Assembly (NCBI GenBank): GCA_016490735.1
Contig: JAEMWC010000009.1
Location: 1,431,001-1,495,000, forward strand
Length of the DNA: 64,000 nucleotides
Reading direction: 5' to 3'
Origin: Pachyseris speciosa
Taxonomy: Eukaryota > Cnidaria > Anthozoa > Scleractinia > Pachyseridae
This document shows positions 10,532 to 21,304 of the stretch, one piece after another. The position numbers were made by a program, and so were the translations under genes. Within the stretch, counting starts at the first letter, position 1; each line of letters starts with the position of its first letter. The notes under the pieces were generated by a model that was not told where the DNA came from, made no database searches, and saw only the letters and a list, made by a program, of their open reading frames with translations.

Positions 10532-12321
10532 CGCTTTCTGAATTCCCTGGCCGCCCAAAATTATTTCACAAAAGTCAACTAGCAAGCACACGGTACACAA
10601 TAATCGAGGTATATAAAATTAAAATAGAGCTAAAATCGCAGTTGAAATTCGGTACATAAGAGTTCAATCATTTTAACACGCCATATTGAATTTGCTTTTA
10701 AGATCATTAAAGCATATATAGAAAACCAACCATACTAGATGAATGTCATTTTGCCTCACATCTTCCATAACTGTTGATTTTCAGCTTCTAATAAACCAGT
10801 ATTTAACAAATACTTCTAAACCCGGAAAACCCGGAAATTCCATAAACCTGAGCAAAGGGTGTGGCTAACACCTGCCGAGAGCGAGAGTGGTTTGGACACA
10901 AATTTGCTACGTTGTTTACATCTTTATGGTTTGATTTCATGAAGAGAAGTTTTTTCTACATCTTCAATTTGTTAGCTTACGATAGCAAATATCAGAAAAC
11001 CTATTAAAACTATTTATGAATTTGTATACCGCGACTGGATTTATTTTGTGTGATTTACATGTGTAGATCATCTTATGGCTTGATATATGAAAGACCAGGG
11101 TACACCACGGGGAACTACGTCCCTTACTAAAACTAGCGCTACGGTAAATGAATCTACAATTTTCGATGATTTTACTTGGAGGATATGATGATCATCAGGC
11201 CTTAAGTGTGTGTTTTCATTCACCGCCTTAAATGTTCATTTATGTGGATGATTTCTCCTCCCCCTCACCCTAGTTCAGTGTTGGATGTTTAGCGAATAAA
11301 AAAAGCACAAAAATTGTGTGGTTTGATTCAACATTGGCGCATCATTGAAAAGGGGGGAGGGGGAGGGGAAAAGCATTAATAAGCGAAATTGTTCGAACTT
11401 TCCCAGGAGATTTGTAGGAAATTGTCGATTTAATGCCGTAAAATGCGAGATTCGATCGCCTAGAAACCCCGACTAAAACGTAAATAACAGGTTCATGAAC
11501 TAAAGACAATTGAGTGATGGTCCAACCACCTGTCCCCACAAAAGCTTCAGTTGATTACGGAACCCAACATTCGGATGGCTGATTTCCCTGTGTTCCCACC
11601 AGGAGTTTAACTGGCTTAAAGATGGTTGAAACTAAAAAAAGACTCCACGTCACATTATCCATTTAACAGTTAGATTATGAGTTCGAGATTTCATTCGCGA
11701 GATAGCTGATGAGGGCGTAGCGAACTAGTCTTTCAAAACTAAACAAGTAAATTTTCTAAATCCTCCTCGAAGACACTTCGAAAACGCGAAGAAACGGCCC
11801 CCATTTCGTTGACAACCGCTACTCACTATCTGCAACAGAACAGATAGTGAGTAGAGTAGCCAATAATAGAATAATAGAAAGGCATGCGTATTAGAACGCT
11901 AGCATATTTAAGGTGATAATAAATAGAAGAGATGGGATTTCGCAGCTATCCCATATTTTATCTGATAATGTTTTTCAAAATTACACGCTGGAACGTGGTT
12001 CAGTTCGACTCCGCTTACAAAGCGCTTTAAATTCCTGGTTACCTCCGTTGGATATAGGAAAAACGGGCAACGTCCTCGTTACTCCTCTTGAAGACCGTGT
12101 TTAGAAATGTTAGTTTTATTTGAGGTATTTTCGATAGTTCTCTTGTTCGTTTTGTTCTTTATACGTGATAAATCAAACGCTACAAAGTTTAGCCATTTGT
12201 TAAATGTGCAAGCTGTTTGTTGTTTTATCTGTTTGTGCCGTCATTGACAACAACAACAAATGGCAAAAACAGCGCGGAAAATGTGAAAGCCGGGATGGCG
12301 GTGCCTCTCGTCGACACGGCG
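10532..12321 (-). repeat. giant palindrome, right arm
   Basis: This is the reverse complement of 8577-10364. It carries mirrored short frames at 11342-11539 (minus) and 11913-12104 (plus). Degenerate relatives of its outer third lie at 13560-13920 and 19740-19990, both in the same orientation as this arm, so the arm belongs to a dispersed family. No target-site duplication was found around the whole palindrome. Confidence 0.93.
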
Positions 12322-12359
12322 AATGAGTAGACAAAGCAGTCTCAGTTTCTTTTCCTAGA

Positions 12360-13475
12360 GTGGGTCATCGTGTGCGAGTGAAGACCTATTTTGAAAGCAC
12401 GCAACCGTCCGTATACACTGCAAGGAAAAATGTCTGTCGGTAAAGACCCTTGTTATGTCTCTTAAGCTTCTCTTGACAGTCAGGTTATAATGTTTATTAC
12501 TTTCCAGCCTCCTTTGTTTTTAAGTGTTTTTATATATGTCAAGCCGATGAAGCACCGCAATGAAAACATAACAAACCCTTTATAACTTATCTTTATTCCA
12601 TTTTGTTTATTCTTTACGGTGTCCAAGTTGTCATCGTTTCTTTTTTCTTTGAAAAAAGAAAAAGAAAATAACTCTGTAGTTGCTGTTGTGAGTGACCTTT
12701 TTGACCGGTGGTTTTCAAGGTTGAGTTGAGTTGAAATGCTAAGTTCTCATCTCCTGGAGGCGTCACCCGCAAACATAGATCATAGATCAAATGAGACTTT
12801 AGAAAGAATCAAACGGTACCAAGCCAGTTTTCTCAAGTGAATTTTTTCAAAGGGGAGACAGTGCAAACATATGATATTGATATTTGAAGCAGGGGTACAC
12901 CTGAACATCGAGTTTTCGTTGCTAACGCTTAACATGGATTTAACGTTGATATCCCGTTCTCGTTTCACGCAATCAAAAATCCCTATGCTCATTTCACGAA
13001 GCCATGTTATTGGACATATTGTAAAATTTTTAGTGATTTTTGGGAAGAGATAATTTTTCTCAAAGGATTAGTTAAATCTAGGGAAGCAGGAAATATTCAA
13101 GATTTAACGAAGGTCTAAAATTGGAATCGGAAGTTAGAAATCAGTGGATGGACACCAAACAGTGCCCCATCAACCTGGAGTGCTCTTTTGGGGGTGTCAA
13201 CTGTCTGGTGGTGTTTCAAAACATTTTTTTACAGTTCAATCCCTACTTTAAACCCCTTAATCCCTAATTAAGGCTGTTTGACCCTATAGCTCTCGTTCCA
13301 GTGTAACATTTCTGGCATATTCAGTTAACGTTACCACTCCACAGGCAAAATGACCCCATATGGTTTCTCGTCCAGGTGCCGCACTGCTTTTTTAACCTGG
13401 TGCCCTTTTGACTCGTGCGTCTATGTAGTTACATTGTTTTAACCTACTCAGGCTAACCTGCCGCGACCTGCCGTT
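12360..13475 (+). repeat. segmental duplication unit B, copy 1
   Basis: Phrases here recur in order at 14690-15540 (copy 2) and partly at 20090-20530 (copy 3). Examples are AAGACCCTTG, ACCCTTTATAAC, GGTGTCCAAGTTG, a stretch around TTTTCTCAAGTGAATT and CAGTGCAAACATA. Each copy follows a piece related to the right palindrome arm. No gene is visible in the unit; short frames such as 12780-13053 are not conserved between copies. Confidence 0.75.
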
Positions 13476-13559
13476 AATTGGATGTCTCGCCACTCTAGTG
13501 ACCCAAATATCACAGCTCTGAAGACCTTTTCCTCTTCGACAGCGAATAAACTAATTATT

Positions 13560-13925
13560 TAATATAAATCTACTAGTCGTCAACAACTAGACAAGTAAAT
13601 TATCTAAATCCTTCTCCCAGACACTTTGAAAACGCGAAGAATCGGTCGCTATTTGTTGACAACCACTACCCACTATGTACAACATAATAGATAGCCAGTA
13701 ACGTAGCCAATAAAAGAACGACATTAGTGATAAAACGCTAGGATATTTAAACTAATAATAAAAAGAAGAGGTTGGTTTTCGTAGCTGCCTCATACTCTTA
13801 ATTTGACATTTCTTTTCAAAATTACATGCTGGAACGTGGTTCAGCTCAACTTATTTCTGGTTACCCTCGTTGGATGAAGGAAAAACGGACAACGTCCTAA
13901 TCACTCTGCTCCGAGATCAAATTCT
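13560..13925 (+). repeat. degenerate relative of the palindrome arm
   Basis: It follows the outer third of the right arm (about 11725-12115) with many substitutions. The shared landmarks are AAACGCGAAGAA, a TTGACAACC stretch, the decayed hairpin and GGAACGTGGTTCAG. It marks the start of the second duplicated unit. Confidence 0.7.
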
Positions 13926-14211
13926 TTTAGGTAACGAAAACATCGCTTTAAACAGACTTCAAACACCATAAGGCACTTAAAAAAATGCCTTTATATAGAT
14001 TTTGGTTGATTTGGCTAATTGGGTGCCCCTGATTGTTGTTGTTCTGATGACGGCTTACGGTGCGCTGGTTGGAATTGGACGGAGCAGTACAACTCGCTGC
14101 AGCAGATTCCTTGCAATCGTTGGTGTTCTGACGCCTAATCTCTTCTCGGACAGCTTGCCTAATGATTGCATCCATTTCTACTCGCGTTCCAAAATGGCGA
14201 AACGACAACAC
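13925..14211 (-). repeat. dispersed repeat with 87-codon open frame
   Basis: A minus-strand frame of 87 codons (14211-13948) contains a helix-like stretch (AVREEIRRQN) and an Asn/Gln-rich segment. Its 3' part, around GGCACCCAATTAGCC in minus sense, recurs in the opposite orientation at 63865-63965, so the frame belongs to a dispersed repeat. No family is recognised, and I do not call it a host gene. Confidence 0.45.
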
Positions 14212-14270
14212 GCTTAAATCTCGGTAATCTCAGTCCCCGTATGTTGCGTTGCTGGCTCTATCGTCCAAGA

Positions 14271-14672
14271 AAATCACAACTTAACTGTGAGTAAAATCAT
14301 AACTGAACTGTGAGTAAAATCACAACTGAACTTTGAATAAAATCACAACTGAACTGTGAGTAAAATCAAAACTGAACTGTGAGAAAATCACAACTGAACT
14401 GTGAGTAAAATCACAACTGAACTGTGAGTAAAATCACAACTGAACTTTGAATAAAATCACAACTGAACTGTGAGTAAAATCAAAACTGAACTGTGAGAAA
14501 ATCACAACTGAACTGTGAGTAAAATCACAACTGAACTGTGAGTAAAATCACAACTGAACTGGGAGAAAATCACAACTAAACTGTGAGAAATCACAACTAA
14601 ACTGTGAGAAATCACAACTGAACTGTGAGAAAATCACAACTAAACTGTGAGAAATCACAACTAAACTGTGAG
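14271..14672 (+). repeat. minisatellite, 20-23 base unit
   Basis: About 18 tandem units of the form AAAATCACAACTGAACTGTG plus AG(T). Toward the right end the unit shortens by 2-3 bases, and higher-order duplication is visible because the same order of variant units occurs twice between 14310 and 14560. There is no coding content. Confidence 0.9.
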
Positions 14673-14689
14673 CCTTCTGGCCGATCGTG

Positions 14690-15545
14690 GTACGATGAAG
14701 ACCCTTGTTTGTGTCTCTGCCGCAGTCAGGATATAGTGTTAATTACTATCCAACCTACTCTGTTTTTTAGTGTTTATAAATATGTTTAGCCGATATAACA
14801 CCACAGAGGCCCTCCAACGGGTAGAAGCGATAAGCGACATGGCTCCGAAAACAGGCGACAATCTTCTCCCAAAACGCCAACAACCGACAGAAATTGACAG
14901 AAAACGCGCGACAGTTTGCGACAGCGACAATTCACTTTCCATCCCTCTTTGCTTTCGTTGCGACAGTGACATTTGTCCCTGACGAAACAAGCGACAGACA
15001 GAGTCGTAAGCGAGCGACAAAGCGACATCAGACCACCCCTTGGAAGGCCTCACCATACTGAAAACATAACAGACCCTTTATCACAACTTTGGCCTCTTTA
15101 TCTTTATTCCATTTTTTAATTATCTTTTATGGTGTCCAAGTTGCCATGTTTTTTTTTTAATAAAGCGGGAAAAAAACCTATAGTTGCTGTTAAGAGTGAC
15201 CTTTTCACCAGTGGTCTCCAAGGTTGAGTTGAGTTGAGTTGAGTTAAAATTCTGAGTACTCATGAGACAAAGCATCAAAGGGTACCAAGCCAGTTTTCTC
15301 AAGTGAATTATTACTAAGGGAAGGCAGTGCAAACATAATACGTAACCCCAGTTAACGCTTTTTCACCTTAACTCTGGTTCCAATGTAAAATTGCTGGCAT
15401 ACTTAACGTTACTACTCCGCAGGGAAAATACCCCATATGGTTTCTCTTTCAGGTGTCCCACTGCTTTTTTAACCTGGTGCTCTTTTGACCCATGCGTCTG
15501 AGAGGTTACGTTGTTTTAACCTACTCAGGGTAACCATTTTGAAGC
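14690..15545 (+). repeat. segmental duplication unit B, copy 2
   Basis: Same order of landmarks as 12360-13475, but interrupted at 14804-15053 by a transposon-like insert rich in GCGACA. The shared right end includes CTTTTTTAACCTGGTGC and ACGTTGTTTTAACCTACTCA. Confidence 0.7.
14804..15053. mobile_element. MITE with GCGACA-rich interior
   Basis: The ends GAGGCCCTCCAACGGGT and, in reverse complement, GAGGCCTTCCAAGGGGT form terminal inverted repeats of ~17 bases. The interior is full of GCGACA words on the plus strand. It is absent from duplication copy 1, so it inserted after the duplication. The flanks ACCACA and ACCATA may be a decayed target duplication. Confidence 0.6.
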
Positions 15546-15559
15546 TGCGTGACCTGCCA

Positions 15560-17268
15560 TCAATTGAAGTCATCACCACTGACCCAAATAACAGAGCTCT
15601 GAGAGAACTTTTCTCCTTTTCATGGATCAAGTGTTTTACAATTGCAAGATGCCCATTACCTCATAAACCTTTTGCCTATTAACTCGTTCAGATTCCATAA
15701 AAGCAAAGGTTACAACCTCTTTGGCATTCAGTTTCGTAGACTTCTTCGTCGTTGAAGGTGAGTGTTTCAAGTAACGTATCCAATCTTTTTTTCTAAATTT
15801 TCACAAAGTAGAATGTCAAATAGTTACCAACGCCATAAGTAATACTGCGCGAAATTCTTTCAGTCTAAACTGTGATATCCTGCGGTTTGCGTTAGAAATT
15901 TAGCTTATACGAGTATCTTTTTTGTTACTTTAAAACAAAACTTATTGAACTGACTTTTGCGGATGATTACTTTTAGAGAAAAAAAAGTCGGTAGCTCATG
16001 ACATACTTTTACTATAACTTCACATTTCGAACTAATGTAAATTAGCAAATAAACCCTAGTAATTGAAGTTATCATTTATTCTTTGAAAGCGCTGTAAAGA
16101 AAACACTTTTTCCCTCTTCACTTTTGTTTATTTATTGGATAAAATTATGTTTCTATTAGACACCAATGTGAAAATGTTTACTCAGTATAGAACTTCAAAC
16201 TCTTCGAACCAATAGATGAGAAACAAAAATCTCTCACACAAGTTTTGCGTCATCAACAAATTGTTTCCTGTTTAGTCGCTTAGAAACTTAAATTATCAAG
16301 TCCAAGACAGATCACGTATTCCAAATGTTCTCCTTCAGTTTACCGTTTTCATTTAATTTCGATTTTCAGTTACGTTTCACAACCCTCTAAAGCACTTAGG
16401 TCAAGGAAATGACCTCAACTAATGGAACTTCAATTTAACATGTTGTAAGACACGTTTCGCCACCTGTACATTGAAGAGTTTTCTCTCCGTTTGTGGTCTC
16501 TTTTGTTGAAAATGAAAAAGATGTGCAGTACGAGAACAAACACACAAGAGAAATGGGAATATCTGGACTTTAAATCCTGTTCGGAAAGGTTCCTTGCTAG
16601 TTAATGGGTTGTGCTGTGTAAGAAATCCTTAAAAAGAAATCTCACTTCTTCTCCCAATCATTTTTTAAATAAATTGAAAGCCTATGATTTAGGTTAAGTT
16701 CAACAAGGTATCCAAACGTCGTTTCAGTGTAAGAACGACTCCCACAACCCCTGCATAGAGTAGCGCTTCGAACATGAAAACTGGAAGAGGTTGGATACGA
16801 GTTGATAAATCAGTTTCTCTTTTCTTCTATGGTCAGATAAGCCAATCCATGCATTTTTTGCTCGGTTTTTTTTTTTATTTTTTTTTATTTTGCTTCCTTG
16901 CTTGCTTTTTCTTCGATTCAACTAAATCAAGACAACAGAAACAAAACCTTACTAAAAGATAACAAGACTGACTGCCTTTCAGTGAATAGTTACTCCATAA
17001 ATCTTAAAGTAACCTTGAAATGAAATTGTATTATTCTTATGATGGGAGGTGCTCCTCCTCGTTTGCTGTCGTCCTGATCTTTTTATGTTATTGGGGCGCG
17101 CCTCAGTTTCATAAATAGTTAATCAATTCTACCACATGGTTAAAAAGACTTTGTTGTGAGTTACAGTTACAGAAATAGCTAATACCAACCAAGGACTCTG
17201 AGAAGTTATTTTCAAACATCGTTTTACAAATATATATTTGTACTCTTCAAAACAGGAAATCGAGGGCC
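15560..17268. other. upstream region of the MACPF gene
   Basis: AT-rich non-coding DNA. 16405-16590 recurs with moderate divergence at 20945-21125 upstream of the truncated MACPF copy, so this is a duplicated gene-flank or an untranslated/intronic part. Just before the ATG the sequence ACTCTTCAAAACAG fits a 3' splice site, so a non-coding first exon further upstream is possible. Confidence 0.45.
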
Positions 17269-18735
17269 ATGATTGTGTTACTGGTACTGCTCATCTGCCT
17301 ACCAACGATCCACGGCGCAGCCAAGATAGACGCCAAGTTTGAGCGAGGCCCATCAGCAGATGGCACGGACGAACTTGGAAGAGCTGTCAACCTTCGCCGC
17401 ATTGACTTGTTTGGTGACTTCCGGCAAGCTGAGGCAAGCATCTTCGAAAGCGTGCCTTCACAGTGTTTTAAAACCCAAAAATTATATTACTCTGGCAGTT
17501 ACTACGATTACTACGCAAGCACCAAAGATTTCTTCTCGAAACTGGCGGTCTCGGCAGGCTTGGACGTCTCCTTGGAGTCCTCGTACACTCTGGGTGCTTC
17601 TCTTACCAGTGTCATATCAAGTAAGCAGTCGACGTCATCCAAAGTAAGTGGAATATAATTGAACGTCAAAGCCTTGACAGAAAAGATTTTGATGGACAAG
17701 GACTGTCTGAATGATGATTCCATCACCACCTTGACCAAGCACGTTCTCAGAGACTTGGAAGGATTGCCCTTAAGAATTGAGAGGCCCTGGTTGTCGAATT
17801 CTTGGAAAGCGTACGGTGACTTCTTGCACAAATATGGCTCCCATGTAATAACGTCTGCCGAACGTGGGTCAATTATCAAACAAACGACATTTTCTGAAAG
17901 TTCTGAAGCGTACAGCCAGAGAGACTTCCAGGTAAAAAGCTGCGTGTCACTATCGGGTCCCACGGAAGTTGGCAAGATAGGTGTAAAGGCGTGTGTAAAT
18001 GTCAGCAAAAGCGAAATTTCCAAGACAACTAAAATGAACACAATAGACAAACTTATCGTCAGAGGAGGAACCAGGGAAACCCGAAATGCCTTGTTCCAAA
18101 AGAGGACGGAAGAGTTGATCGAAAAGCTCCTGAATGAGGCCAGTGTGTCGCCCGCTTCTGTTCAACACACTTTCAGGTCCGTATGGCACATTTTGCAAGC
18201 TCGTTTTGCATTCGGAACAAACAACTACGTTAGAGCCGTAAACATGCAGCACTACTATCTGGGCTTCTTGAATTATGGCTGCGCTAACGAAGAAAGTGGA
18301 GGAGTTCACTTGCAGAAATTCGACTACGCCAGTGGTTCCACCAAACAGTCACCTGACTTCGAGTGCACTCTGGCTTCAGAAGGTTGCCACAGCTCCAATG
18401 ATTGTCACTACAGGCCAGTATGGTGCGCCTGCCGGGGAAAATCTTGCGTTGGCTACAAATCAATCAAAGACGACACAGGGAGCTCTAAAGAACACGCATT
18501 CGCGAACACAGATTCAGACTGGGGATGGCATGGCTGCGGCTGGCAACTGGCTGGGTCAATATGTAACTGCTACAACAAAAATCGCAACGCACGGAAAACT
18601 GTATGGAAGATCCGCAGCAGGGATGCACCTCAGAAGAACGCAAACCATGGTGCTTATCAAGGTGATGACTATTCGGGTCAAGATGAAGACTTGGCAGACG
18701 CTGAAACATTTTCAGGTCGGGAAACAGGGGAATAG
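17269..18735 (+). CDS. MACPF/perforin-like secreted protein with one in-frame stop
   Basis: This is a single continuous 488-codon frame broken only by TAA at 17656-17658 (codon 130). It begins with a clear signal peptide (MIVLLVLLICLPTIHG). After the stop, at about codons 182-200, it carries the MACPF signature region around FLHKYGSHVIT. The last ~150 codons form a cysteine-rich tail with closely spaced Cys (CACRGKSC, CNCYN) and an acidic end. MACPF proteins are secreted and oligomerise into membrane pores; in cnidarians they serve in immunity, digestion, development or venom, and the role here cannot be told. The truncated paralogue at 21157 has a sense codon where TAA stands, so the stop looks like a recent nonsense change or a sequence error. 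A GT-AG micro-intron of 37 bases over the stop would break the frame. The ATG follows a possible splice acceptor. AATAAA lies at 18916. Confidence 0.8.
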
Positions 18736-18915
18736 AGACTGGGTGGATTCACAAGAGCAGTCCTTAACTATTGGTAGTTGGCGAGCTGCATCCTTATTTG
18801 AGTTCAAGAGTAAACCCCTTTGGCAGTGTGTATAAGCGAGTGTAACTTTGTTTTTCTTTAAACACGTGATATCGATAATCGCTATCTTTATTCATGTGAA
18901 TATAGGAAACAACAA

Positions 18916-18921
18916 AATAAA
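18916..18921 (+). terminator. poly(A) signal of the MACPF gene
   Basis: AATAAA stands 181 bases after the MACPF stop codon on the same strand, a normal distance for a short 3' UTR. Confidence 0.5.
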
Positions 18922-19071
18922 AATGAGTTGTTGAAGTTGCCTTGCTTGTCCCATGTTGTGATAATCGCATGAAAACAAATCAAATCAACACACTTAAAGA
19001 GGAACAAACTGTGCTAAAATTTCTACCGTTCTATTTGATCATCACTCAGTCATCAAAACCATTTAACATCA

Positions 19072-19300
19072 GATGGTACAAAAATATCCTTGGGGTAATT
19101 ACTACAACTTTTCCCTTACACGTATATCCGATGGCAGGGTTTAAGAGGGTGGTACAAAAATATCCTTGGGATAATTGCTACAACTTTTTCCTTCCACCTA
19201 TATCCAATGGCAGGGTTTAGGGGTGGTAAAATAATATTCTTGGGGTAATTACTACAAGTTTTTCATCACACGTATATCCAGTGGCAGGGTTTAAGGATGA
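19072..19300 (+). repeat. three tandem ~76-base units
   Basis: Three consecutive units share GGTACAAAAATATCCTTGGG, TACTACAA, ATATCC and GGCAGGGTTTA in the same order, with 10-15% differences. It lies just past the MACPF 3' end. There is no coding content. Confidence 0.85.
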
Positions 19301-19611
19301 CAGGCGTTCATTTCAAAACAATAAAATATGTCGGTCCTATCCATTAGAGTATCGTCTGAAGCCAAAATTATTTATGAACAATGTCTTACAGCCTAATTAC
19401 CTCAGCCTAATTACCTCTCTTCAAACTTAAAAGAAACGTTTCTCTTTAAAATACTCTGTGCCATATTGATTATTGTTTGGAATATTCCTCGAAGATTGAG
19501 TGACTTACAGGAATTAAAAAATATCATTTTGTTTCAAAAACTTGCTGTTTTGGAGACCATTATTTCACAAATACTTATAAATCATAATTCTGACGGCAAA
19601 GACTGAGATTG

Positions 19612-20060
19612 CTTCACCGTGCGAGAGAGAATGGTTTGGATACAAATTTGCCAAGTTGTTTACACCTCAGATTGCCTTTTATGAGGTTCGTGATCGGCAA
19701 GTTGTTAGTTTCAGAATCTTGGCTTTCAAGAGAATAGCAGGTTGATAACCTCCTAAGCGTATACGACGGATGATCCAGTAATACATAGAAGAAGTGGGAT
19801 CTCGTAGCTATCCCATGTTCCATTTCAAAATAACACGCTGGAGTATGGTTCGGTTGAACCCCGATGTAAAGGTTTATTTCTGCCTTGTCTGCCTTTCGCC
19901 GATACAAAGTTAAACCGAACAAGTACATCCTCGTCAGTCCTATTCAGGGCCTTGTTTAGACTGCTTGGTTTTATATGAGGTATGTCCAAAGGTTTTCCCG
20001 TTCAAAAATTGAAGTCGGTCTGTGATTTTATTCTCGCCAAATAAAGAACATATCACTAGC
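19612..20060 (+). repeat. degenerate palindrome-arm relative, third unit
   Basis: 19612-19690 follows 10885-10960 (GGTTTGGATACAAATTTG), and 19740-19990 follows the outer part of the right palindrome arm (GGGATCTCGTAGCTATCCCAT, ACACGCTGGA). The middle of the arm is deleted. As in the other units, unit B sequence follows. Confidence 0.65.
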
Positions 20061-20089
20061 TTTCACAGAAAAAAATAATCAATTGGAAC

Positions 20090-20535
20090 TTGGAAGAGTG
20101 ATAGCCGGAATACATTTTTTTTATTACTAACCAAACTCCGATGTTTTCTAGTGCTCTTATATACACCAGCAGACCACCACAATAAAAACTTAACAGACCC
20201 TTTCAAAAAAACCCTTCCTTACCTTTTCCTTTCTTTACCTTTGACTTCATTTATTTATTATTTACTGTGTCCTCGTTGTCTTTTTTTTTATTATTCGGGA
20301 TACAACCTTGCTGGGTTAATGTCTTGAGGGAGCAATTAATCAAAGGTCACTGAAGTTGGGCTAAAATAAAATGCAGCGTTCTTACCGCCTGACAGCACAA
20401 CCTGCAGTGATTTCAATGCATCACTAATCCGCTTAAACTGACATAAAAAAAACGTATTTTGTGAATCAAATATGGCTTTGCTCAGAAGTACAAATTATCA
20501 AGACGGTTTTGTCAAGTGATTAATTTCAGTACAAC
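20090..20535 (+). repeat. segmental duplication unit B, copy 3 (partial)
   Basis: It shares TTTTCTAGTGCTCTTATATA, ACTTAACAGACCCTTTC and TTACTGTGTCC with copies 1 and 2 but is more diverged. Together with 19612-20060 it places the start of the block that carries the second MACPF copy. Confidence 0.55.
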
Positions 20536-20753
20536 ACTGTACAAGGACAATAATTGTTTGATTTCTTTAACCCAACTCTCGTTCCTACGAAAGGAAAATT
20601 GCTGTTCATTAGTCATTGTTTCCAAACCAACAAATGCACTGAACCCAACCAATTGTTGAATGCAAATTGGGATGAAAATTTTTGTGTCACACATAACGAT
20701 ATCGACGCAATGTATGAATTTTTTTTCTTTATTTGTAAGCATAGTTGAGTCTT

Positions 20754-20945
20754 TTATATCAAAGCATTTTATATCAAGCAAGAATGTCACCGTCCTTCCT
20801 TGTGAAAAGCCATTGAATAATGAGACTCGTCGAGCCATTCGCAAGCGTGATCGTCTTTTAAAAGTTTATTCCCGGGTCAAACTAAGTAATGCCTGGGAAA
20901 GATATCGCGTCCAAGTGAATATGGTGGTTAAATTAACGAGATCAG
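20754..20945 (+). pseudogene. non-LTR retrotransposon fragment
   Basis: The plus-strand frame reads NNETRRAIRKRDRLLKVY followed by NAWERYRVQVN. This resembles the basic linker between endonuclease and reverse transcriptase in RTE/Jockey-like LINEs (charged IRKRDRL then WxxYRxxRN). No reverse-transcriptase core follows, so it is a short dead fragment inside the duplicated block. The assignment is by pattern only. Confidence 0.5.
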
Positions 20946-21125
20946 CTATGACCTCAACTAATGGAACTTCACTTTAACTACTTGTTAAACACCTTTGACC
21001 ACCTGCACTTTATAGAGTTTTCTCTCCGCTTGTGGCCTCTTTTCACTGAAAATGGAAAAGGTATACAAATACAGTGCGAGAAGAAAATGTACAAGAGAAA
21101 CGGCAATACTTGTATTTCAACCCTA
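20945..21125 (+). repeat. duplicated MACPF upstream segment
   Basis: This copy of 16405-16590 starts with GACCTCAACTAATGGAACTTC and includes GAGTTTTCTCTCCG and ACAAGAGAAA. In the intact locus this segment lies ~700 bases before the MACPF start; here it sits directly beside MACPF exon sequence, so the intervening DNA and the 5' exon part were lost. Confidence 0.75.
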
Positions 21126-21304
21126 ATCAGAATAGCGCTAGCTCCTCGGCTCCTACTACGCAAGCATCAAACATTTCTCGAAACTGGCGTTCTCAGCAGG
21201 TTTGGACGTCACTTTGGAGTCCTCATACGCTCTGTTAGCTATTTTTATTAATGCCGTTTCGGGAAAGCGGTCGGAGTCGTCCCGAGTGAGTGAAATATCT
21301 TTAA

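Noticed and set aside
9354..12104. Mirrored short frames in the palindrome arms (63-88 codons)
   Set aside because: They are present in both arms only because the arms are copies; no motif, start context or family supports them as genes.
8577..12321. Palindrome as a pure assembly artefact
   Set aside because: A read-through artefact would give nearly identical arms; here substitutions and indels are scattered and the arm family occurs elsewhere. It is not fully excluded without reads.
13948..14211. 87-codon minus frame as a host gene
   Set aside because: Part of it recurs inverted at the right window edge, so it belongs to a dispersed repeat.
14271..14672. CRISPR-like array of short repeats
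   Set aside because: Units are contiguous with no unique spacers, and the DNA is eukaryotic.
17644..17680. GTAAGT...CAG micro-intron that would remove the MACPF stop
   Set aside because: At 37 bases it is too short for an animal spliceosomal intron, and its removal would shift the frame of the long downstream part.
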